DNA of 27,965 nucleotides from Acholeplasmatales bacterium (GCA_900767915.1 CAAGAX010000039.1:1-27965); one strand, 5' to 3'. Counted from the stretch's first letter, positions 15,515 to 24,675 are shown. Made by a program: numbers and translations. The notes: generated from the sequence alone by a model not told the origin.

Positions 15515-18238
15515 TTATTCTTTATTTTTGTTTTCATCCTCAAATAAGGAAAGTCTTTGATATTTTATTTCCTTCTTTTTAGGTTTATCATTTGAATCAT
15601 CTATATTTGTTTTTAGATTTTTAGTTGATGAATTTTCCTTCTTTAAAATAGCATCAAGCTCATCTAAAATATTAGCTGTTACATTTGGTTTTTCAGCAGG
15701 AATAGGCTTTTCATCACTATAATCATCATCAAATAAAGTATGAGTTGGTTCCTCAAGATAATCTAAAGATGGAATTGAATCCGGTGTTTTTGCCTCATCA
15801 ATAAATAGCTTTAATGGTTGAACTAAATCTTCATTAATAAGCTTTATTGTCCTTCCAGCATCTGCTTGATTATATTTTAATGTATTTGCTTCTATATTTT
15901 CATTACCATTTTTATAAACTAAATGAATTATAGATTCCTTATATTGATTTGGAGTTAAGCATTTTACATCGGCAATATAAACTGGATTAGATTTAACCTC
16001 TTTTACTACACTAGTACCTACTCTACCACGTTTTGTTAAAACAAGATCAGTAGTCTTCATTCTCTTTAATGTATTTTTCTCTGTAAAAATTACAAAATCA
16101 TCATTTTTATTACAATAGAATGCAGAAACTACTGTATCCTTATCACTTAAAACAATTGCTCTTATACCACCTGCATTAGTACCATATAAGCTTATATCTG
16201 ATGCTCTAAAGCGTAATGCACTACATTTCTTTGTAAATAACATTATTTCTAATGGATTTTTAGTAATGTCAACAGAAACTAGCTCATCACCTTCAGGTAA
16301 TTTTATAGCTCTGACTGGCTTTGAATATCTTGTTACAACAAATTCAGATAATAGTGTTTGCTTCATTAAGCCTTGCTTAGTAGTTAATAATAATGTGTAA
16401 GAATCAATAAAATTCTTTACCGCAAATACTGATACTATTTTTTCCTTTGGAGATGTTGTAACTAGATTGTTAATGAATTGTCCTACATCTTTAAATTTAC
16501 ATTCATTTATTTTAAATACTGGTAGATATATAAAGTTACCTAATGAAGTAAAAATTAATAATGTATCTAATGTAGATACTTCTTTTAAGAAAATAATTGA
16601 ATCATTTTCTTTAACAGCATTATTTTTAACCTTCGCAAATGATTTTGGATTATCTCTTTTTAAATAGCCTTCTCTTGAAATAGAAACTACTGTTTGTTCT
16701 TTGGCAATTAAATCCATTTCATCAACTTTAATATTAGATACCTTTTCATCAATTACAGTTCTTCTTGGACATATTAATACCTTATTCATTTCTTCAAGCT
16801 CATGCTTAATTACCTTTAATAGCTCTTTTTCTGAAGATAATATCTTTTTGTATTTAGAAACATTTTTCTCAAGCTCTTCTCTTTCCTCTTGTAAAGCTAA
16901 AATATCTTGATTAGATAAGCTATATAGTCTCATCATTACAATTGCTTCTGCTTGTACTTCAGTAAAATCAAATTTTTTTACTAGGTTTTCAATAGAATCT
17001 GCTTTATTTTTAGAAGCTCTGATTACTGCTATAACCTCATCAACTATAGATATCATCTTAGTTAAACCATCTACTATATGAAGTCTCTTTTGAGCTTTAG
17101 CTAAATCAAAGTTTGTTCTATTTGTAATAACCTCCTTTTGATGATTAATATAGGCATCTAAAATAGGAATTACTCCTAATCTCATAGGTCTACGATTACA
17201 AATAGAAACCATATTATAATTTAAATTAATTTGTAAATCAGTGTTCTTTAAAAAATAATTAATAATTGCTTCTTGATTTGCACCCTTTTTCAAATCAATT
17301 GCGATACGTAAACCATCTCTACCTGATTCATCACGTACCTCTAAAACATCAGGAACCTTTCCATCAATTCTTAGCTGTTCCATTTTTTCAACTGTTTTTG
17401 ATTTTAATGTATCATATGGTATCTCAGTTATAACAATACGATTTTGATCATTTCCCATACTCTCAAATTCATATTTACTTCTTACAACTATAGTTCCTGC
17501 TCCTGTTAAGAATGCCTCTCTTATTCCATCCTTACCTTGAACAATACCACCTGTTGGAAAATCAGGTCCAGGCATTATTTTAAGTAAATCATCAACAGTC
17601 ATTTCCGGATTATCAATTCTAGCAATAGTCGCACTTACTACCTCATTAATATTATGTGTAGGAATATATGTGGCATATCCAGATGAAATACCCATTGCAC
17701 CATTAACTAATAAATTAGGGAATTTTGCTGGTAACACAGTAGGTTCAATTTCTTCTTCATCAAAGTTAGGAATAAATGGAACTGTATTTTTATCAATATC
17801 CATTAATAAATATTCAGCATTTTTACTCATACGAGTTTCTGTATAACGCATTGCAGCAGGGCCATCACCATCGATTGAACCATTATTACCATGCATATCA
17901 ATTAATGTAACACCCATTTTCCATGTTTGGCTCATACGAACCATTGCTTCATAAATTGATGAATCTCCATGAGGGTGAAATTTACCCATAACCTCACCAA
18001 CAATACGAGCTGATTTTTTATATTGAGCATTAGATGTAACCTTTAATACATTCATTCCATATAGGATACGTCTTTGAACTGGCTTTAAGCCATCACGAAT
18101 ATCAGGAATAGCACGTTCTTGAATAATATATTTAGAATATCTACCAAAGCGGTCTCCAATTACGTCCTCAAGCTTTGTTTCTTGAAATGTTTCATTCATG
18201 AACATATCAAGCTTTTTCTTTAAGGATTCCTTTGCCAT
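15515..18238 (-). CDS. parC: DNA topoisomerase IV subunit A
   Basis: 907 residues. With ParE it forms the enzyme that unlinks daughter chromosomes. The winged-helix/tower core has RDGLKPVQRRILYGM and the DNA-cleaving Tyr132 in AMRYTETRMS. The quinolone-determining loop reads HPHGDSSIYEAM; Ser93 and Glu97 hold the positions usually changed in resistant strains, so it looks like the susceptible form. The C-terminal beta-pinwheel lies at about 500-800. It continues into an unusual acidic, low-complexity tail of about 100 residues that ends with QRLSLF (894-899), which resembles a sliding-clamp-binding peptide. It starts 1 base after the parE stop. The pairing with parE, not gyrB, and gene order support ParC over GyrA. 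Confidence 0.93.
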   Translation of the reverse strand: MAKESLKKKLDMFMNETFQETKLEDVIGDRFGRYSKYIIQERAIPDIRDGLKPVQRRILYGMNVLKVTSNAQYKKSARIVGEVMGKFHPHGDSSIYEAMVRMSQTWKMGVTLIDMHGNNGSIDGDGPAAMRYTETRMSKNAEYLLMDIDKNTVPFIPNFDEEEIEPTVLPAKFPNLLVNGAMGISSGYATYIPTHNINEVVSATIARIDNPEMTVDDLLKIMPGPDFPTGGIVQGKDGIREAFLTGAGTIVVRSKYEFESMGNDQNRIVITEIPYDTLKSKTVEKMEQLRIDGKVPDVLEVRDESGRDGLRIAIDLKKGANQEAIINYFLKNTDLQINLNYNMVSICNRRPMRLGVIPILDAYINHQKEVITNRTNFDLAKAQKRLHIVDGLTKMISIVDEVIAVIRASKNKADSIENLVKKFDFTEVQAEAIVMMRLYSLSNQDILALQEEREELEKNVSKYKKILSSEKELLKVIKHELEEMNKVLICPRRTVIDEKVSNIKVDEMDLIAKEQTVVSISREGYLKRDNPKSFAKVKNNAVKENDSIIFLKEVSTLDTLLIFTSLGNFIYLPVFKINECKFKDVGQFINNLVTTSPKEKIVSVFAVKNFIDSYTLLLTTKQGLMKQTLLSEFVVTRYSKPVRAIKLPEGDELVSVDITKNPLEIMLFTKKCSALRFRASDISLYGTNAGGIRAIVLSDKDTVVSAFYCNKNDDFVIFTEKNTLKRMKTTDLVLTKRGRVGTSVVKEVKSNPVYIADVKCLTPNQYKESIIHLVYKNGNENIEANTLKYNQADAGRTIKLINEDLVQPLKLFIDEAKTPDSIPSLDYLEEPTHTLFDDDYSDEKPIPAEKPNVTANILDELDAILKKENSSTKNLKTNIDDSNDKPKKKEIKYQRLSLFEDENKNKE

Positions 18239-18239
18239 A

Positions 18240-20168
18240 TTATTCCTCCTCCTCTTCTAATGTAAATGAAACATGGTTTTCAAGCCAATCTCTACGTCTA
18301 TTAGAATCGCTTCCCATTAATGTCTCAATTTGAGCTTCAGCATCAGCTATATCCTCAAGATGAACCTGAACAAGTGTTCTAGTTTCAGGATTCATAGTAG
18401 TTTCCCATAATTGCTCTGCATTCATCTCACCAAGTCCCTTATATCTTTGAACAATAGTTTGAACTTTACAGTTAGACATAATTTTTTCTTTTTCCTCATT
18501 ACTCCAAGCATAAATAATTTCTTCTTTTTTACCACGCTTAGTAATCTTAAATAGAGGTGGCATCGCAATATAGACTCTTCCATCCTCAATTAATGGTCTC
18601 ATATATCTAAAGAAGAAGGTTAATAATAATACTTGAATATGAGCTCCGTCATCATCGGCATCGGTCATTATTATTATTTTTTTATAATTACATTTTTTTA
18701 GATCGAAATTAACTCCATAATCTGCACCAATTGTATAAATCATTGTTGCGATTTCTTCATTTTTTAATGCTGAGTCAGCAGTAGCCTTTTCAGTATTTAA
18801 AACCTTACCTCTAAGCGGAAGAATTGCTTGATATCTTCTATCTCTACCTTGCTTTGCAGAACCACCTGCTGAATCTCCCTCTACAAGATATAATTCATTA
18901 ATCTCTTTATTTTTTTCACTTGTAGGAGCTAGCTTAGCAGATATATTTTTTTCTCCCTTATCCTTTTTATCCATTCTAGCTTGCTCACGAGCCTTACGAG
19001 CAGCAGCACGTGATTCAGCCTCTCTTAATGCCTTTTTGACAATTGTATTTGCTAATTCAACATTTTCACCTAAGAAATATCCCATTTTCTCAGTCAAAAT
19101 TGAATCAACAGCATTTTTAGCTTGAGGAGTTCCTAGCTTTCCCTTAGTTTGTCCTTCAAATTCAAGAAGCTTTTCACCTATTCTTACTGATACAACTGCA
19201 GTCATACCAGCTCTAATATCAGTTCCTTCAAGCTGATCCTTTTCTTTAATAAGCTTATATTTATGAGCAAAATCATTAAATGCCTTTGTTAAGGCAGATT
19301 TAAAGCCTGTTTCATGGCTTCCACCATCACCAGTTTTAACATTATTTACAAATGATACAATAGTTTCTGAATATGATTCAAGGAATTGTAATGCGACCTC
19401 TACTTCTATTTCCTCTTTAGAATCAGGAACATTATATGTACCTTCAAAATATGCAACATTATGAATTGGCTTTTTGCCTTGAGTTAAAAAGGCTACATAT
19501 TCTGAAATACCATTTTCGTATATAAATGTTTCTGATTTATTACTTCTATTATCTGTTAAAACCATCTTTAGACCTTTAATTAAAAAAGCACTCTCTCTAA
19601 TTCTAGTTTTAATTGTTTCATATGAGTAAACTGTTGTTGTGAATACAGCTGGATCAGGTTTAAAGGTAACAGTTGTGCCTGTTTTTTTAGTATCGCCAAT
19701 AATTTCTACTTTTGAAACCTTAGTTCCTCCATTCTCAAATCTAATTCTATGAATTTTACCCTCTCTATAACTGATAACCTCCATATAGCTAGATAAAGCA
19801 TTAACAACAGAAGCACCTACACCATGTAGTCCACCTGTAGTTTTATAGCCATTACCACCAAACTTACCACCAGCATTAAGCTTAGTGTAAATAATTTCCA
19901 TTGTATTTTTTCCTGTTTGATGCATTCCACATGGGACTCCACGACCATTATCACTAACAGTAATAGAATTATCTTCATTAATTATGACATCAATTTCTCT
20001 GCCATATCCTGCTAAAGCTTCATCGATAGAGTTATCTACAATTTCCCATACTAGGTGATGTAATCCTCTTTCATCAGTTGAACCAATATACATACCTGGT
20101 CTTTTTCTTACGTGCTCAAGACCCTCAAGTACTTGGATAGAATCGTCACTATAGTTATTATTTTGCAT
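18240..20168 (-). CDS. parE: DNA topoisomerase IV subunit B
   Basis: I start it at the ATG at 20168 (MQNNNYSDDS), 642 residues; the frame extends four codons to a TTG that lacks spacing for a ribosome site. GHKL ATPase motifs are EIVDNSIDEALAG, DNGRGVPCGMHQTG and GLHGVGASVVNALS. The TOPRIM domain has LVEGDSAGGSAKQGRDR near residue 430 and IIMTDADDDGAHI near 500. The C-terminal block is QRYKGLGEMNAEQLW. It supplies ATP-driven strand passage for ParC. Its last codons encode five Glu, and their bases (GAGGAGGAGG) also serve as the ribosome site for parC. The gene is divergent from the MATE transporter. Confidence 0.95.
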   Translation of the reverse strand: MQNNNYSDDSIQVLEGLEHVRKRPGMYIGSTDERGLHHLVWEIVDNSIDEALAGYGREIDVIINEDNSITVSDNGRGVPCGMHQTGKNTMEIIYTKLNAGGKFGGNGYKTTGGLHGVGASVVNALSSYMEVISYREGKIHRIRFENGGTKVSKVEIIGDTKKTGTTVTFKPDPAVFTTTVYSYETIKTRIRESAFLIKGLKMVLTDNRSNKSETFIYENGISEYVAFLTQGKKPIHNVAYFEGTYNVPDSKEEIEVEVALQFLESYSETIVSFVNNVKTGDGGSHETGFKSALTKAFNDFAHKYKLIKEKDQLEGTDIRAGMTAVVSVRIGEKLLEFEGQTKGKLGTPQAKNAVDSILTEKMGYFLGENVELANTIVKKALREAESRAAARKAREQARMDKKDKGEKNISAKLAPTSEKNKEINELYLVEGDSAGGSAKQGRDRRYQAILPLRGKVLNTEKATADSALKNEEIATMIYTIGADYGVNFDLKKCNYKKIIIMTDADDDGAHIQVLLLTFFFRYMRPLIEDGRVYIAMPPLFKITKRGKKEEIIYAWSNEEKEKIMSNCKVQTIVQRYKGLGEMNAEQLWETTMNPETRTLVQVHLEDIADAEAQIETLMGSDSNRRRDWLENHVSFTLEEEEE

Positions 20169-20195
20169 TAATACCACCAACCTTAAAACATTTCT

Positions 20196-20224
20196 ATAAT
20201 ATCATAAAATTTTTATTTTCTCAA
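20196..20224 (-). promoter_or_regulatory. parE-parC promoter
   Basis: On the minus strand TTGAGA (20224-20219), a 17-base spacer and TATTAT (20201-20196), about 28 bases upstream of the parE ATG. Confidence 0.75.
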
Positions 20225-20310
20225 TAAATTGAAAAAAATATTTTATTTTGAATTTTTTAAATCTTTATCTTTATTTTTAAAAAATGTAAGCACTTTTATT
20301 CATTTTATCA

Positions 20311-20338
20311 TTTACAAAATAAAAATAAAGTATATAAT
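20311..20338 (+). promoter_or_regulatory. MATE gene promoter
   Basis: TTTACA (20311-20316), a 16-base spacer and TATAAT (20333-20338), 28 bases before the ATG, divergent from the parE promoter. Confidence 0.65.
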
Positions 20339-20365
20339 ACCTTTGATTAAAAGGGAGTGAGTGCT

Positions 20366-21820
20366 ATGAACATTTTTAAGCCTATGGATTTAACTAAAAA
20401 TAATCCTATTAAATGTATTTTATTTTTTACATTACCAATACTTTTAAGCTATCTTTTACAACAAGTTTATACGATTACTGATGCAGCAATATGTGGACAA
20501 TTTTTGAATTCAAATGAGGTAGCTGGAGTAAATAATACTACAAATTTAGTATTTCTTGTATTACAATTTGTTTTAGGTATTACTGCTGGATTTTCTGTTA
20601 TAACATCTAATTTATTTGGTCAAAATGATTTTGCAGGAATTAGAAAAAGCTTTGCAGCCCAAATTGTACTTGCATTTTTAGTATCTATAGTAGTCACATT
20701 CGTATCTACACTTTTGATTAATCCATTATTAGGAATAATTGGCCTAAAAGAATCAATCGAGCCCGTTCAAAATGAAATATATAATTCTGCATATATTTAT
20801 ATATTAATAATATATTTAGGAATTATAACTCAAGTATTCTATAATTTAATTTGCTCATTCTTAAGAAGTGTTGGTGATTCAACAACACCTCTTCTATTCT
20901 TATTACTTTCTTCAATTATAAATATCTTATTAGATTTATTATTTATTACAATCTTTAAATGGGGAGTACCTGGAGCCGCTATTGCGACTGTTATAGCCCA
21001 AGGCATATCAGCAATTGGATGCTTCATTTATACTTTTATAAAATATAAAGAATATAGATTATCAAAGGATGATTTTAAAATAGATTTTAATTATAGTATT
21101 AAGCATTTAAAAATGGGATTACCACTTGCCTTACAATTTTCAATATTATCAATTGGATTAATTGTTATGCAATCAGGAATTGTTCAATTTGATTCAAATT
21201 CATTGGGTCAAATTATTAGATCTGATGCTCAAAATGGTTTTGGTGCGGCAATTAAATTAAATAATTTATTAATGTGTCCTTATAATGCATTAGGTACAGC
21301 AATGCTAACCTATTGTGGACAAAATCTTGGAGCTAATAATTTTAAAAGAATTAAAAAGGGTGTTAATAGTGCTATGCTTTTAGCTTTAATTGGATATATT
21401 ATAATTGGCGGATTAGGTTTACTTTTAAGTATTAATGGAGCGTATTTGTATTTATTCTATTCAAATGATAAAATCACTCCTGAGGCAATAAAGTTTGGTA
21501 ATGCCTATTTATATTGTGATATGAGTTTATATTTTATTTTAGGTGCCTTAATAGTTTATAGAAATTCTGTTCAAGGATTAGGAAAATCTTTATTTCCATT
21601 TTTAGCAGGTATAGGAGAATTAGTTGCTAGAGCATCAGTTTGCCTAACATTACCTAGTATATTAAATGGAGGCAAGGTTACAATAGATGCAAACATACAA
21701 GCATTATTTGGATTGGCATTAGCTGATCCGTTTGCCTGGATATGTGCCTGTATTTTCTTATTGACAGGTGCATGGTTATATATTTACTCTAAAAAAGCAC
21801 CAAAAAGATTAGGTTTATAA
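20366..21820 (+). CDS. MATE family efflux transporter
   Basis: 484 residues with about twelve membrane segments, starting MNIFKPMDLTKNNPIKCILFFTLP. The ATG at 20366 is chosen because AAAGGGAG lies 8 bases before it, while the in-frame GTG at 20357 is too close to that site. Early marks are LPILLSYLLQQVYTITDAAICGQF and AGFSVITSNLFGQND, typical of the MatE domain repeated twice (second half from about residue 245). MATE proteins use ion gradients to export drugs or metabolites; the Asn/Asp-rich substrate positions do not allow a substrate to be named. A NorM/DinF-like subgroup common in gut Bacillota. PlsY follows with its own promoter. Confidence 0.9.
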   Translation: MNIFKPMDLTKNNPIKCILFFTLPILLSYLLQQVYTITDAAICGQFLNSNEVAGVNNTTNLVFLVLQFVLGITAGFSVITSNLFGQNDFAGIRKSFAAQIVLAFLVSIVVTFVSTLLINPLLGIIGLKESIEPVQNEIYNSAYIYILIIYLGIITQVFYNLICSFLRSVGDSTTPLLFLLLSSIINILLDLLFITIFKWGVPGAAIATVIAQGISAIGCFIYTFIKYKEYRLSKDDFKIDFNYSIKHLKMGLPLALQFSILSIGLIVMQSGIVQFDSNSLGQIIRSDAQNGFGAAIKLNNLLMCPYNALGTAMLTYCGQNLGANNFKRIKKGVNSAMLLALIGYIIIGGLGLLLSINGAYLYLFYSNDKITPEAIKFGNAYLYCDMSLYFILGALIVYRNSVQGLGKSLFPFLAGIGELVARASVCLTLPSILNGGKVTIDANIQALFGLALADPFAWICACIFLLTGAWLYIYSKKAPKRLGL

Positions 21821-21836
21821 AAAAAAATATCAAAAT

Positions 21837-21865
21837 TTGACTTTTAATATTTATTAGACTATAAT
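21837..21865 (+). promoter_or_regulatory. plsY promoter
   Basis: TTGACT (21837-21842), a 17-base spacer and TATAAT (21860-21865). The ribosome site GAGGAG follows 8 bases before the ATG at 21892. Confidence 0.8.
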
Positions 21866-21891
21866 TTTAAAGAGAATGAGGAGAAATTAAT

Positions 21892-22596
21892 ATGATTCAA
21901 ACATTATTAAACATTAATCCTGCTCTTAATATAACTATTTCAGTTTTATTATTAATTATTTCTTATTTGTTAGGATCAATTCCTTTTGGCGTAATAATTG
22001 GTAAAAAACTTAAGGGAATAGATATAAGAGAGCATGGAAGTAAAAACATTGGTTCAACAAATGCAATTAGAGTTTTAGGAAAAAAGATAGGTTTTTTAGT
22101 ATTTTTCTGTGATGTTTTTAAAGGAATGGCTATTATAATTCTTGTTAAAGTATTATCAGCTACAGGCTTATGGGTAACACCTATTGAAGAATTATATTAT
22201 GGAGCTGCAGCAATTATAGGACATTCTTATTCAATATTTTTAGATTTTAAGGGTGGTAAGGCAGTAGCTACTAGCTTAGGAGTAGTTTTAATTTTATCAC
22301 CACTTGTTGCTATACTATGCTTAATTGCTTTTTATATAGCTTTAAAAATAACAGGATATGTATCTGTAGCTTCTACTTGTGCTACTATTACTGTAGTTTC
22401 GGGAGGATGGGTACTATTCTTTATAGGTATTAATCCTACTAATTTCTTAGAATATTTTATTGGTAAGGTTTCACTACCATTAGCGTTATTATTCTCATTA
22501 ATGGGATTATTAATTATAATAAAGCATATAAAAAATTATAAAAGATTAATTAATGGTACTGAAAATAGCTTTAAGAAAAAGAAAGAAACAAATTAA
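21892..22596 (+). CDS. plsY: Glycerol-3-phosphate acyltransferase PlsY
   Basis: 234 residues, five or so membrane segments. It transfers the acyl group from acyl-phosphate (made by PlsX) to glycerol 3-phosphate, the first acylation in phospholipid synthesis, at the inner face of the membrane. The three conserved cytoplasmic loops are visible: the SIPFGVIIGK loop, GSKNIGSTNAIRVLGKK (near residues 49-65), and HSYSIFLDFKGGKAVATSLG (near 112-131). Length is a little above the usual 200 because of a longer hydrophobic C-terminal part and a basic tail (FKKKKE). It is a single-gene unit with its own promoter and terminator. Confidence 0.95.
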   Translation: MIQTLLNINPALNITISVLLLIISYLLGSIPFGVIIGKKLKGIDIREHGSKNIGSTNAIRVLGKKIGFLVFFCDVFKGMAIIILVKVLSATGLWVTPIEELYYGAAAIIGHSYSIFLDFKGGKAVATSLGVVLILSPLVAILCLIAFYIALKITGYVSVASTCATITVVSGGWVLFFIGINPTNFLEYFIGKVSLPLALLFSLMGLLIIIKHIKNYKRLINGTENSFKKKKETN

Positions 22597-22601
22597 AATT
22601 G

Positions 22602-22629
22602 ACTGGATTTTGAATCCAGTTTTTTTTAC
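22602..22629 (+). terminator. plsY terminator
   Basis: ACTGGAT-tttg-ATCCAGT is a 7 bp stem with a 4-base loop, followed by eight or more T. It lies 6 bases past the stop codon. Confidence 0.9.
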
Positions 22630-22633
22630 GAAA

Positions 22634-22656
22634 TAAAAAAGAGGCATGATTGCCTC
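22634..22656 (-). terminator. Terminator of a truncated minus-strand gene
   Basis: GAGGCA-N4-TGCCTC (22641-22656), followed by a T run on the minus strand. It lies 25 bases after the stop of the gene fragment at 22681, which shows that a native gene once ended here. Confidence 0.8.
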
Positions 22657-22680
22657 CCTATATTTTTAAATTATATATTA

Positions 22681-22770
22681 TTATTCTACGATTGCCTCAA
22701 TATCAATGAATACTTTTATTGATAACACCCAAGCCCTACGCTCAGAAACAGGAAGAACTAAAAGGCTGTT
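22681..22770 (-). pseudogene. C-terminal fragment of a lost gene (29 codons)
   Basis: On the minus strand a frame reads NSLLVLPVSERRAW then VLSIKVFIDIEAIVE and stops with TAA at 22681. A TAA at 22771-22773 blocks it upstream and no start exists. The host-like sequence, the real terminator right after it, and the abrupt change to GC-richer DNA beyond about 22800 suggest that only the 3' end of a native gene remains after an insertion or deletion. I do not recognise the family. Confidence 0.5.
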
Positions 22771-22774
22771 TTAA

Positions 22775-23039
22775 AGCTATTCTAGTTTAGGATATTTTTT
22801 AAATGCCAATTCTAAAATAGAAAATACGACTGTAAAAAGAAGCAAATTGTCGAGCAAGATAGCTATAATAGATTTCTTCTACTTTGCAGTTTTTTCAGTA
22901 CCAGATGTTCTTGTGCCGCTTTTTAGACTGGATCAGGATAGGAGGGAGTCCGGCAAGATTTTTTATGTCTGTACCTGTAAAAAGGAATTAGATAAAAAAT
23001 TAAAGAAAGTAAAATGCAAAAGCGACAATCATTTTAATA
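22775..23039. other. Junction stretch of intermediate base composition
   Basis: Between the gene fragment and the imported hydrolase operon. A plus-strand frame from a TTG at 22847 stays open and reads SSKIAIIDFFYFAVFSVPDV, but it has no ribosome site and runs antisense into the ATC-hydrolase gene. On the minus strand a piece reading TGTDIKNLAGLPPILIQSKK also looks protein-like without a start. It is probably decayed coding DNA brought in with the operon. Confidence 0.35.
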
Positions 23040-23672
23040 TCAGATTCTTTTTTTGTATCCACAGTCACAATAGGCATCGCCACCCGCAATGGTACATTCC
23101 CGCACAAATTTTGATACGCCGCCAGCATCGTTCATGGCATAGTCCAAAGCACACATGGCAGGGACTAGGTCAAAAAGCCCCAGTTCACGCATTAGTGTAC
23201 AGATACCGCATTTCGTGAACCTTGCTTCGTATCCGCTGTTATCAGCATAAGGTAGATACTCCATGTTCCATGAGTATGGGTTGCGGTCGGCGGCACGGAA
23301 AGCGGCTGCTTTCTTCATGTCATCGATGTCTCTTGGCGTAAATTTACGCTTTCCGCTCAAGAAGCAGAACCATTTCATCGGTGTTGTCATCATAGACTGG
23401 CGGTAATAGACTGTCAGCTTTTCCACATCGGGACGGCTTGGCATAGAAAGTATCACCGCACCAAGCATGGCACAACTGACCAGGTTCATCTGAAAACGAT
23501 CGCCCTTTTCAAATTTGGGCAGGTTACGGATGATTTCTTTGTATTTTTCCTTTGATTTAACCATGACCGCTTTGGCTTCTGTCGGTGCCAGTTCAAACAC
23601 GGCAGTTAAATTCCGCTGAAAGGATTTCCTAAAAAATAACCATATTCCAAAAGGTTGTCCTATGTATTTCAT
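23040..23672 (-). CDS. L-2-amino-thiazoline-4-carboxylic acid (ATC) hydrolase family protein
   Basis: 210 residues from the ATG at 23672 (MKYIGQPF); this start overlaps the upstream stop as ATGA, so translation is coupled, and an in-frame ATG at 23690 inside the upstream gene is less likely. The C-terminal half carries the family pattern: RNPYSWNMEYLP, a cysteine block FTKCGICTLMRELGL, then CALDYAMNDAGG and the ending CTIAGGDAYCDCGY. Named after an enzyme that opens a thiazoline ring to S-carbamoyl-cysteine, but most members, including gut ones, have unknown substrates. Codon use and GC content are far above those of the neighbouring genes, as for its partner gene, which signals recent transfer from a higher-GC bacterium. 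Confidence 0.75.
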   Translation of the reverse strand: MKYIGQPFGIWLFFRKSFQRNLTAVFELAPTEAKAVMVKSKEKYKEIIRNLPKFEKGDRFQMNLVSCAMLGAVILSMPSRPDVEKLTVYYRQSMMTTPMKWFCFLSGKRKFTPRDIDDMKKAAAFRAADRNPYSWNMEYLPYADNSGYEARFTKCGICTLMRELGLFDLVPAMCALDYAMNDAGGVSKFVRECTIAGGDAYCDCGYKKRI

Positions 23673-24604
23673 ACTAGAGCCTTCTTCCATGCTTCAATTG
23701 TGGCAGTGATACGACGATCAATATCCAAACGAGCCAACTTACATTCTTTTGGATGCTTCTTCGCACTTTGAAATGCCATTTTCATAAACAAACCCGAACC
23801 AACAGGCAGCATGATTTTTATCAGTCCTTCGGGGAAAACAAAGTGCGTAGCATAAGGATATACGGCTATTTCTACCTCGCAGGTATGTGGGAGTTCTCCC
23901 AATCGTTTTTCCATACGTCTAATGTATTTCGCTGTGTCCCATAACACATCATCCTCTGCACCAATGAGTAAAAGCTTCCCCTTGATATTTTCCACCTTGA
24001 TAAATTCAGCCTCTGTAATAGGATGTGCCTTTTCGGAATCGTCAAAAAGTTTCCATGAGTTGACCATATCGCCGGAACGCTTGGTTTCAGCGGCAATGCA
24101 CTGCCAATACTGCGGATGTTGATAAACAAACGGCATATATGGTAAAGGCTTTCCTTGGTAAGAAAAGAGAGATTCGCCCTCAATAGGCCATTCTTTGCAA
24201 CCGTCTTTCTTGCCTTGCATGAATCCCTGCCAGATAAAATCGCTTGGTGTCATTCCGATTGTCAGAGTAATATCTGCAAAGTAAGATGCTGCTGTCAACG
24301 CCAGTGTAGCGGTTGTAGAGGCACCCACAATACCGATTTTGCGGACACCATGGCTTTTTAGCCAGTGAATTGCTGTTTCTACACGCTCCAATGGATAGTT
24401 GTGATGACTATAATCTTTTTTTGCCGGAGACATGGTGAGAACATTTATGCCCTGCTTTAAAAGCCATTTCACGCAGGAACGAGCCATATAATCTTCTGGA
24501 TCATCTCCAATCATGGCGATCATGGCACAATCAGATGGTGTTTTACCCTCCCAATATGCACCGTAAAAGCCATCGGTTTCAACGTTAAAATTAATGTGTT
24601 TCAT
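23669..24604 (-). CDS. Alpha/beta hydrolase, BAAT/acyl-CoA thioester hydrolase C-terminal type
   Basis: 311 residues. The triad is visible: nucleophile Ser96 in GIVGASTTATLAL, Asp218/219 in IGAEDDVLWDT, and His254 in YPYATHFVFPEG. The AEDDxxW and THxxFPE blocks are typical of the BAAT C-terminal family (bile acid-CoA:amino acid N-acyltransferase and acyl-CoA thioesterases). Bacterial members are mostly uncharacterised thioesterases or esterases. The nucleophile elbow GASTT departs from the usual GxSxG. AAGGA lies 7 bases before the ATG. It heads a two-gene operon with the ATC-hydrolase family gene; GC content is much higher than elsewhere in the window. Confidence 0.8.
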   Translation of the reverse strand: MKHINFNVETDGFYGAYWEGKTPSDCAMIAMIGDDPEDYMARSCVKWLLKQGINVLTMSPAKKDYSHHNYPLERVETAIHWLKSHGVRKIGIVGASTTATLALTAASYFADITLTIGMTPSDFIWQGFMQGKKDGCKEWPIEGESLFSYQGKPLPYMPFVYQHPQYWQCIAAETKRSGDMVNSWKLFDDSEKAHPITEAEFIKVENIKGKLLLIGAEDDVLWDTAKYIRRMEKRLGELPHTCEVEIAVYPYATHFVFPEGLIKIMLPVGSGLFMKMAFQSAKKHPKECKLARLDIDRRITATIEAWKKALV

Positions 24605-24619
24605 TTTGCATTCCTTATA

Positions 24620-24653
24620 TTAATAAATAATCAGAGATTGGATTATTTATTAA
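24620..24653 (-). promoter_or_regulatory. Perfect 13 bp stem-loop in the hydrolase operon leader
   Basis: TTAATAAATAATC (24620-24632) and GATTATTTATTAA (24641-24653) flank an 8-base loop in the 5' untranslated region, just before the ribosome site. It may protect the mRNA or act as a second binding site. Confidence 0.7.
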
Positions 24654-24675
24654 TTTCCTTTCTTTGAGAACTAGT

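Noticed and set aside
20290..20303. Catabolite-responsive (cre) site before the MATE gene
   Set aside because: TGTAAGCACTTTTA matches the cre consensus only partly and lacks the symmetric right half.
22847..23218. Plus-strand frame of 123 codons
   Set aside because: Starts at a TTG without a ribosome site and its second half is antisense to the ATC-hydrolase family gene.
23753..24361. Several frames on both strands inside the BAAT-type hydrolase gene
   Set aside because: Shadows caused by higher GC content; the triad-bearing frame is the real gene.
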